A DNA stretch of 38,379 nt from positions 35,244-73,622 of the forward strand of contig JASEHI010000003.1 in the NCBI GenBank assembly GCA_030018695.1. Reading direction: 5' to 3'. The translations under genes and the position numbers were made by a program. This stretch comes from Anaerolineales bacterium. Lineage in GTDB: Bacteria > Chloroflexota > Anaerolineae > Anaerolineales > Villigracilaceae. This document shows, in pieces, positions 1 through 6,484 of the stretch. The stretch's first letter is position 1; each line of letters begins with the position of its first letter. Below the pieces are notes generated by a model. That model was not told where the DNA came from. It made no database searches and was given only the letters and a program-made list of their open reading frames with translations.

Positions 1-111
1 TAACGCGGAATTCATTCCGCAACCAACGGCGATATGAATATCGCCCTACAAAATCGTAACGCGGAATTCATTCCGCAACCAACGGCGATATGAATATCGC
101 CCTACAAAATC
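1..111. repeat. Tandem 56-bp repeat, two hairpins per unit
   Basis: Two near-identical copies with a period of 56 bp (1-56 and 57-111). Each unit holds two adjacent near-perfect palindromes: GCGGAAT-TC-ATTCCGC (5-20) and GGCGATAT-GA-ATATCGCC (28-45), each a 7-8 bp stem with a 2-base centre. It resembles REP/MITE-like interspersed hairpins more than a CRISPR. It lies directly upstream of the aminotransferase and may extend left of the window. Confidence 0.85.
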
Positions 112-141
112 TTCAGAGTTATACCATAAGGAGTAATTCTC

Positions 142-1464
142 ATGCTACCAATGAAATTGCCAGGACCAAAAGCCCGCGCGCTGATCAAACGCGATTCGTC
201 CGTCATTTCCCCCTCTTATCCTCGAGGTGCGCCCTTCGTTATGGATCACGGACGCGGCACCGAAGTCTGGGATGTGGACGGTAACCGCTTCCTCGATTTC
301 GCGGCTGGAATTGCGGTCGTCGCCACAGGACACAGTCACCCTGAAGTTGTCAAGGCCGTCCAGCAGCAAGCCGAAAATTTCCTTCACATTTCCTCCGACT
401 TTTATCACAGCAAATGGGTTGAGCTTGGCGAGAAACTGGACGAGATTGCGCCTTTTGAGGAGGCGGCCGTCTCGTTCATGACCAATTCGGGGACAGAAGC
501 GGTCGAGACGGCGATAAAGCTCGCCCGCTATCACACCGGGCGCTCCAATTTCATCGGCTTTACCGGTGCATTCCACGGACGGACAATGGGCGCGGTGACC
601 TTCACTGCCAGCAAGCCCACTTACCATCGTGGGTTCTACCCATTGATGCCCGGCGTCGTCCACGCACCGTTCCCCAATCCTTACCGCCCAGTCCTCGAAC
701 GGCCCTCCGGTGAAGACTATGGCGAGACCGTCGTTCGCTACATCGAGAACGAAATTCTGGGTCATATCCTGCCACCCGATGAAGTAGCGGGCATCCTCGT
801 CGAGACCATCCAAGGCGAAGGGGGCTACATTGTGCCGCCTCCAGGATTCTTTCCAGCCCTGCGCGACCTTTGCGATAAACATGACATTCTATTGATCGTA
901 GATGAAGTTCAATCTGGCATCGGTCGCACGGGTAAATGGTGGGCGATCGAACATTTTGATGTCGAGCCAGATATTGTCACTGCCGCAAAAGGCATCGCTT
1001 CAGGCCTGCCCTTGGGCGCGGCCATTGCCCGCAAATCAGTGATGGATTGGCCGCGCGGCGCACACGGCAACACATTCGGCGGCAATCCCATCTCATGTGC
1101 TGCCGCGATAGCGACCATGGAACTCATCGAGCGTGAATATATGCAGAACGCGGTCGAAGTCGGCCAATATGCGCTGGATGCGCTCGATGAAATTATGGCC
1201 CGCCATCCCAGCATCGGCGACGTACGCGGCCTGGGTTTGATGATCGGCGTCGAATTCGTCAAGGATCGCAAGAGCAAGTATCCCGCCGAAGAGTTGCGTG
1301 ACCGCATCGCCGACCTGGCCTTCGAGCGCGGCCTGATCCTGCTCGGCTGCGGTAAGAGCGTCATACGCCTTTCTCCACCGTTGAGCGTTTCAAAGCCTGA
1401 AATTGACGAAGGTTTGACCATTCTTGAGGAAGCGATCACACTGGCAGAAAAAGGTGGCAAGTAA
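142..1464 (+). CDS. Class III PLP-dependent aminotransferase (acetylornithine/GABA aminotransferase-like)
   Basis: 440 aa, full length for fold-type I class III aminotransferases, which move an omega-amino group from acetylornithine, ornithine or 4-aminobutyrate to an oxo-acid. The sequence shows the small-domain start (VWDVDGNRFLDFAAGIAV, 42-59), the phosphate-binding NSGTEA at 115-120, FHGRTMGA at 144-151, the cofactor aspartate in IVDEVQSGIGRTG (D254), and the PLP-lysine in TAAKGIASGLPLGA (K283). The start is set by AAGGAG at 127-132, nine bases before ATG. A sensor kinase follows 41 bases downstream on the same strand. The exact substrate cannot be read from sequence; a GabT-like or general omega-aminotransferase is more likely than a strict ArgD because no arginine genes are nearby. 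Confidence 0.9.
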   Translation: MLPMKLPGPKARALIKRDSSVISPSYPRGAPFVMDHGRGTEVWDVDGNRFLDFAAGIAVVATGHSHPEVVKAVQQQAENFLHISSDFYHSKWVELGEKLDEIAPFEEAAVSFMTNSGTEAVETAIKLARYHTGRSNFIGFTGAFHGRTMGAVTFTASKPTYHRGFYPLMPGVVHAPFPNPYRPVLERPSGEDYGETVVRYIENEILGHILPPDEVAGILVETIQGEGGYIVPPPGFFPALRDLCDKHDILLIVDEVQSGIGRTGKWWAIEHFDVEPDIVTAAKGIASGLPLGAAIARKSVMDWPRGAHGNTFGGNPISCAAAIATMELIEREYMQNAVEVGQYALDALDEIMARHPSIGDVRGLGLMIGVEFVKDRKSKYPAEELRDRIADLAFERGLILLGCGKSVIRLSPPLSVSKPEIDEGLTILEEAITLAEKGGK

Positions 1465-1505
1465 CGGATAAGAAGTAATGAGAAAAGAGTAAATCGTAAA
1501 TCCCC

Positions 1506-3050
1506 ATGCTTCCCGACTTCCGCGTGCGACAACGCGATTACCTGCTTGAAATTGCGCGTGCCATCACCCAGGAACTTGACCTGGATAAACTGCTGGCGCG
1601 CATCTTGCGCATTTCCATTGAAATGCTTGCCGGTCAAGCCGGCATCATCGCGCTGAAAGAGAGCGCGGGTTGGCGCGTTGCCGCGGCGCATGGCATCCCG
1701 CCCGCCTTTTTGCACTATCTCGAACCGCTTTTGGCTGAAGAGAAAGTGCGCGAATTAAACGTTGCCGAACTCAACCGTATGTTGAAAGAGCTGGCCTATA
1801 CCGCCAGCATGGGTTTGCTCAACGGCGTTGGATTGCCATTGGTCGCGCATGGGCAGGTTATTGGCGTAACTTTTATCTTTCGTGGCTACCCGGATGTATT
1901 TTCCGTAAATGATAAATTACTCCTGCAGAGTTTCGCTGACCAGGCTGCCATCGCGGTCTTTAATGCCCAGCTTTATACCCAGGTCAGTTATGAGAAACAG
2001 CGCCTGGACGCCTTGCTCGATTCGGCTGCAGATGGGATTCTCATCCTGAGGGCTGACCGCGTCATCGAACGCATCAATGCTGCCTTCGAACGGATGTCGG
2101 GTACACCGCGGGATAAACTTCAAGGCCGGCCACATGACGATATTGTCCGTTGGGCGCGCCGCCCCGAAGGTTTGACGCTGGAAGAGGCTGAAACTGGCGG
2201 CTGGCCGCTGACCCCCAACGCTTATCTATATGTCGAGGGCGACCTGCAAAGAGCCGAGCCGCCCGCGCTGCCCGTCGGCATAACCTACGCGCCGCTCCTG
2301 ACGGCAGATGGCGTCTTGAGAAACATCATCGTCACAGTCCGCGATATCACGAAATTCCGCACCGCAGAGGAGATAAAAAACACTTTTGTTTCGATCATCA
2401 GCCACGAACTCAAGACACCGGTTGCATTGATCAAAGGCTACGTCAGCACCTTGCGCCGCGAGGACGCCACCTGGGATCGGGCTATCGTGAAAGATAGCTT
2501 GAGGGTCATCGAAGAAGAGGCCGATCGCCTGACGACGATGATCGAAGACTTGCTGGACGCTTCGCGCCTGCAAGCCGGCGGGCTGAAACCCAACCTGGCT
2601 GATATTTCCCTCCCTGAGCTGGCTGAACGCCTGGCCGAACGCTTTCGCACCCAGACCGATCGTCACACCCTGGTCGTGGATTTTCCAAAGAAATTCCCGG
2701 TCATCCTGGCTGACGAGAAGCGCATCGAGCAAGTCCTCGCCAACCTGGTGTCCAATGCCATTAAATACTCTCCCGGCGGCGAAATCCGCATCAGCGGCCA
2801 GGCACGCCCAGAGCAGTTGATTATCACCGTTAATGACGAGGGATCGGGTATTGATCCGGTTGATATTCCATATATCTTCGATCGTTTTTATCGCGCTGAA
2901 AAAGCAGTCCGCAGGACAAAAGGCGCCGGTTTGGGACTCTACCTGGCGCGGGCTATTGTCGAGGCGCACGGCGGGCGTATCTGGGTGGACCCGAAGCCGA
3001 ATAGCGGCGCCTGCATCTGTTTCTCCCTGCCGCGTCAACCCGTATCTTAA
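1506..3050 (+). CDS. Sensor histidine kinase with GAF and PAS domains
   Basis: 514 aa, soluble (no membrane segment seen). N-terminal GAF-like domain (about 15-155), a PAS domain (about 163-283, starting LDSAADGILILR), then HisKA with the H-box ISHELKTP (phospho-acceptor H300) and a HATPase domain: N-box LANLVSNAIKYSP (411-423), G1 DEGSGI (444-449), G2 GAGLGLYLA (473-481). All catalytic motifs are present. No response regulator gene is adjacent, so it is an orphan kinase here; an intracellular ligand or redox cue is inferred from the GAF/PAS architecture. The start has no clear Shine-Dalgarno sequence; the spacer from 1465 is A/T-rich with direct repeats. A strong hairpin terminator follows. 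Confidence 0.9.
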   Translation: MLPDFRVRQRDYLLEIARAITQELDLDKLLARILRISIEMLAGQAGIIALKESAGWRVAAAHGIPPAFLHYLEPLLAEEKVRELNVAELNRMLKELAYTASMGLLNGVGLPLVAHGQVIGVTFIFRGYPDVFSVNDKLLLQSFADQAAIAVFNAQLYTQVSYEKQRLDALLDSAADGILILRADRVIERINAAFERMSGTPRDKLQGRPHDDIVRWARRPEGLTLEEAETGGWPLTPNAYLYVEGDLQRAEPPALPVGITYAPLLTADGVLRNIIVTVRDITKFRTAEEIKNTFVSIISHELKTPVALIKGYVSTLRREDATWDRAIVKDSLRVIEEEADRLTTMIEDLLDASRLQAGGLKPNLADISLPELAERLAERFRTQTDRHTLVVDFPKKFPVILADEKRIEQVLANLVSNAIKYSPGGEIRISGQARPEQLIITVNDEGSGIDPVDIPYIFDRFYRAEKAVRRTKGAGLGLYLARAIVEAHGGRIWVDPKPNSGACICFSLPRQPVS

Positions 3051-3093
3051 TTCTTCAAATGATTTGGGTGTGTTAAATAAGTTGGAATTCACC

Positions 3094-3153
3094 GTCCCGC
3101 AGGTTGAATCATGCCGAATTTGATTATTTACAAACAACCTGCGGGACGTTTTT
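3094..3153 (+). terminator. Rho-independent terminator after the histidine kinase
   Basis: A perfect 13-bp stem (GTCCCGCAGGTTG at 3094-3106, complement at 3135-3147) with a long 28-base loop, followed by G and TTTTT (3149-3153). It sits 44 bases after the kinase stop codon and is oriented for + strand transcription. Confidence 0.8.
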
Positions 3154-3272
3154 ACTGAAATGAAACACACACCAATGATTTTGGGGGTAAAATAAGCCCT
3201 TGTCTCATAAGCTCGTGAAGGTAATTCGTCAATCCAAAATCAAAAATCCAAAGTCGTAAATCGAGAATATCC

Positions 3273-4658
3273 ATGCCTCCTCAAAGATCTCAAATTTCCT
3301 GCCCCCGCTGCCGACAACCCATCCTGGCGCAAGTCGAACAGCTCTTCGATGTTACCGCCGACCCAGGTGCAAAACAGCGCCTTCTGGGCGGAGTCTCCAA
3401 TTTTGCTCACTGCCCGCATTGCGACTATAGCGGTGCGCTGGCCACCCCGATCGTCTATCACGATGCTGAGAAGGAACTCTTGCTCACTTTCTTCCCCGGG
3501 GTCTTGGCTGTACCGGTCAATGAGCAGGAGAAACTCATTGGGCCGCTGATCAATCAGGTCGTCAACCGCCTTGCACTTGAAAAGCGAAAAGCCTACCTGC
3601 TGCGCCCGCAGAGTTTTCTAACCTACCAGAGTCTGATCGAGCGCATCCTGGGCGCCGATGGCATCACCCCCGCGATGATCCAGGCTCAACAGCAGCGCGT
3701 GACCCTCATCGAGCGCCTGCTCTCCGCATCCAGCGCAGAGGCGCGCAAACAGCTCATTCAACAGGAAGCCAGTTTGCTGGACGCCGAGTTCTTCTCCCTC
3801 TTCGGCCGCTTGCTGGAAGGCGCCGCAGCCAGCGGTCAGGAGCAGGTCGCTCAACAAATGGATGCCCTGCAGAAACAATTGCTGACTGAAAGTGAGTATG
3901 GCCGGCAAATGCAGAGTCGGGTCAACGAAATCCAGGAAGCTGTCAAGACCCTGCAGGCAGCCGGGAAAGAACTCACCCGCGAGAAGTTGCTGGATATTCT
4001 TATCGAAGCGCCCGGTGAAGCCCGTCTAAGCGCGCTGGCCAGCCTGACCCGCCCTGGATTGGATTATCTCTTCTTTCAATCCCTCTCCGAGCGCATCGAA
4101 ACCAAGACCAGCGACGAGCGAAAAAAACTGGAAGCCCTGCGGGAAAAACTGCTTACGATAACCCGCCAAATTGACCAACGCGTGGAAGAAGAATTCAAGC
4201 GCGCCGGAGAACTGCTTGGCGCGCTGCTCGCCGCCCAGAATATCCAGAAAGCCACCCTCGAGAGATTGAACGAAATAAGTGAAGCCTTCGTCCAGGTGCT
4301 CAACCGCGCTTTACAGGAAGCCACACACCAAAGGCCTACCGGGAAAAAAGATAATGCGCAGCTCGAGAAACTTCAGCAAATCGCGGCTGTGCTGCAACAA
4401 ACGTCCGCTCCACCTCCAGAATATGACTTGTTGGAGAAACTACTCGATGCGCCGAATGATACCGCCCTGGATAAAATGCTGGAAAAGCATAAAGATGAAA
4501 TTACGCCGGAATTTGCCAGCTTCATCGGCGGCGTACTGGCGCAGAGCGAGGAGCAAGGCGACGCTAAATCAAACAAAGAGCAGACCCAAATCATCGAGAA
4601 GCTGAATTTGATCTATCGCGCCGTCCTCAAATTCTCGATGAAGAAGAGCTTGGGCTAA
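3273..4658 (+). CDS. CpXC-domain zinc-ribbon protein with coiled-coil body, function unknown
   Basis: 461 aa. The N-terminus has two CxxC pairs (CPRC at 10-13 and CPHC at 47-50) typical of the CpXC domain, presumably binding zinc. The rest (about 120-455) is charged, mostly helical and Gln/Glu/Lys/Leu-rich, with several predicted coiled coils (about 140-240 and 275-360). No membrane segment or enzyme motif was seen. The start follows a spacer of AATCCAAAATC-type repeats and lacks a ribosome-binding site; the start was chosen because the CpXC domain begins immediately. It lies between the kinase terminator and an oppositely oriented FHA regulator. CpXC proteins are uncharacterised; a scaffold role near the FHA/kinase pair is only a guess. 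Confidence 0.75.
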   Translation: MPPQRSQISCPRCRQPILAQVEQLFDVTADPGAKQRLLGGVSNFAHCPHCDYSGALATPIVYHDAEKELLLTFFPGVLAVPVNEQEKLIGPLINQVVNRLALEKRKAYLLRPQSFLTYQSLIERILGADGITPAMIQAQQQRVTLIERLLSASSAEARKQLIQQEASLLDAEFFSLFGRLLEGAAASGQEQVAQQMDALQKQLLTESEYGRQMQSRVNEIQEAVKTLQAAGKELTREKLLDILIEAPGEARLSALASLTRPGLDYLFFQSLSERIETKTSDERKKLEALREKLLTITRQIDQRVEEEFKRAGELLGALLAAQNIQKATLERLNEISEAFVQVLNRALQEATHQRPTGKKDNAQLEKLQQIAAVLQQTSAPPPEYDLLEKLLDAPNDTALDKMLEKHKDEITPEFASFIGGVLAQSEEQGDAKSNKEQTQIIEKLNLIYRAVLKFSMKKSLG

Positions 4659-4672
4659 CTTACAAGGCGATT

Positions 4673-5341
4673 TCAGTCGCTGGGTGGATTATCCAATCGC
4701 AAGCCATGCCCGCGCACGGTGACTATGTAGGAATGTGTCGGGTCAATGGCGGCCAGCCTGTCGCGTAAACGACGGATAAGCGCATCCAGCGCCTGGTCTG
4801 AGACCCCAATCATCTGGTCATCACCCCAAGCCGCAGCGATCAATCCCTGCCGATCCACGACCTGGCCTTGACGTTCGCACAACACTTGCAGCACGTGAAA
4901 TTGCAGCGCGGAAAGCGGCGGATCCACCTGTTGCTGGTTTACCCAGACACGCCGGGAGCGCAGATCGAGGTGTAAGCGTCCGGGGCGGCTGGCAGACTCG
5001 GTCAATGGCATGGTCGCATCCGAGGTCAGGAAGATGAATTGTCCGGCTAGTGCAATCTGCAACATGTCCCCGTCTTTCAAAGCCACCGGGTTTGCGATGG
5101 GGTTGCCGTTGCAATAGGTGCCATTTTTGCTGCCCATGTCTTCCAAGATCACGCCCTCGGGTGTTGGCATGAGGCGGGCGTGGAAACGAGATACCTGGCG
5201 GTCGGGAATCACAACTTCGCAGGTGGCTTCGCGCCCTATCACCAATGGCTTGTCTAAAGGCCAACGCTGACCCTTCAACGCGCCAGTCTGTCCAATCAAG
5301 AGTGGGTATTCTTCCAGATTGCCTTCCATAGTCCGCTTCAT
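4673..5341 (-). CDS. FHA domain fused to OmpR/PhoB-type winged-helix DNA-binding domain
   Basis: 222 aa. The N-terminal FHA domain (about 13-110) has the phosphothreonine-binding signature GRE (36-38), SRFHARL (51-57) and GSKNGTYCNG (70-79). The C-terminal half (about 122-218) is a Trans_reg_C winged helix with the usual ending YIVTVRGHGLRL. Thus a DNA-binding protein whose docking to a phosphothreonine partner replaces the receiver domain. It is divergent from the Ser/Thr kinase gene, which makes that kinase (or a substrate) the likely partner. A TATAAT box on the minus strand (5350-5355) lies 8 bases before the ATG, predicting a leaderless mRNA; ATG at 5329 is an alternative start. It converges on the CpXC gene with a 14-base gap. 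Confidence 0.88.
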   Translation of the reverse strand: MKRTMEGNLEEYPLLIGQTGALKGQRWPLDKPLVIGREATCEVVIPDRQVSRFHARLMPTPEGVILEDMGSKNGTYCNGNPIANPVALKDGDMLQIALAGQFIFLTSDATMPLTESASRPGRLHLDLRSRRVWVNQQQVDPPLSALQFHVLQVLCERQGQVVDRQGLIAAAWGDDQMIGVSDQALDALIRRLRDRLAAIDPTHSYIVTVRGHGLRLDNPPSD

Positions 5342-5349
5342 ATCAAGCG

Positions 5350-5383
5350 ATTATACATCAGGAGGACAAAAGACGCTTATAAT
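5350..5383. promoter_or_regulatory. Divergent -10 boxes between FHA regulator and Ser/Thr kinase
   Basis: A TATAAT on the minus strand (5350-5355) faces the FHA gene, and a TATAAT on the plus strand (5378-5383) faces the kinase. Neither has a good -35. The plus box gives a leader of about 100 bases to the kinase ATG at 5492. Confidence 0.5.
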
Positions 5384-5491
5384 ATAGCCGAGAAATTACA
5401 TCTTGTGCAGCGATGGTCTTCCAACGCCGAAATAAAATCACCTGCACAAATCAAATATTTTTCAACGAACGCTCGATTATTGGAGCCGGTC

Positions 5492-6484
5492 ATGCCTGTA
5501 GCATTGAAAACCGGCGAGGTACTGCGCGGACGTTATCGCATCCAGGAGCGCATCGGCCAGGGAGGCATGGGCAGTATCTACCTGGCTGACGACCTGCGCC
5601 TAGAAGGTCGTCGTTGTGCGCTGAAAGAAGTCGAACACGACCGCACAGTACCCGCAAAAATCCTGAAAGAGGCGCGCACACAATTTCTGCGCGAGGCCAC
5701 TTTCTTGGCGCGCCTGGATCACCCCAACTTACCCAAAGTCTCGGATTTCTTCTCGATCGGAGTGCGCGATTATCTGGTCATGGACTACGTGCCAGGCAAG
5801 GACTTGCGCACTCGAATGTTGGAAGCGCGGCAGCAGAACTCCTTCCTCTCCGAAGAGGAAGTACTTGGCTGGGCCAATCAATTGGCGGATGCGCTGGCCT
5901 ATTTACACAAGCAAGAACCCCCGTTGGTGCATCGGGACATCAAGCCCTCCAATTTGAAAATCACACCCGATGGACTGCTCAAATTAGTAGATTTCGGTCT
6001 TGTCAAAGCGCTGGCCCCCGACGAGATGACTCTCACCATCATCCAGGGGCGCGGTACCGCCCTGTACACACCGCTGGAACAATACGGCGGCGATGGTCTG
6101 CATACCGACGTGCGCAGCGACATCTTCGCCTTCGGCGCCACCTTATACCACTTGCTGACCAATCGGCCGCCTACGGATGCCCGCCAGCGTTTCCTGCACC
6201 CCGAAAGCCTGGGGCAGCCGCGCGGGATCAACGCGGCGATCAGCCAGCGGACTGAACGCGCCATCCTGTGGGCGATGGAACTCCATCCGGACGCGCGCCC
6301 GGCTTCGATAGATATGTTTCGCGAATTCCTGGTTGGAAATCGGGATATTCCCCAACGACCTCAGAGCCTGGCGCGCCCTCAGGAAACAATCCTGCGCCTG
6401 ATTGATAAGACACCCGAGCGGATCCTGCTCTGGATTTCAGCCGGTCTGCTCTTCGTCAGCCTGATCGCTTCTCTGGCGCGCTAG
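5492..6484 (+). CDS. Membrane-anchored Ser/Thr protein kinase (PknB/Hanks type)
   Basis: 330 aa from the ATG at 5492, which has GGAG six bases upstream; the frame is open back to a GTG at 5405 but that extension has no kinase homology. The glycine loop IGQGGMGSIYLAD (21-33), ATP lysine in CALKEV (K45), catalytic HRDIKPSN (147-154) and DFG (167-169) are intact, so it should be active. A single hydrophobic segment (about 310-328) at the very C-terminus leaves the kinase in the cytoplasm with no external sensor (tail-anchored). It is divergent from the FHA-winged-helix gene, suggesting a kinase to FHA-transcription-factor relay. Its stop codon TAG and the stop of the opposing GH3 gene share the bases CTAG (6481-6484). 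Confidence 0.92.
   Translation: MPVALKTGEVLRGRYRIQERIGQGGMGSIYLADDLRLEGRRCALKEVEHDRTVPAKILKEARTQFLREATFLARLDHPNLPKVSDFFSIGVRDYLVMDYVPGKDLRTRMLEARQQNSFLSEEEVLGWANQLADALAYLHKQEPPLVHRDIKPSNLKITPDGLLKLVDFGLVKALAPDEMTLTIIQGRGTALYTPLEQYGGDGLHTDVRSDIFAFGATLYHLLTNRPPTDARQRFLHPESLGQPRGINAAISQRTERAILWAMELHPDARPASIDMFREFLVGNRDIPQRPQSLARPQETILRLIDKTPERILLWISAGLLFVSLIASLAR

Noticed and set aside
1..111. 56-bp repeat as a CRISPR
   Set aside because: The copies are directly tandem with no unique spacers.
2226..3170. 314-codon open frame on - strand
   Set aside because: Antisense to the histidine kinase HATPase region and it runs through the terminator hairpin.
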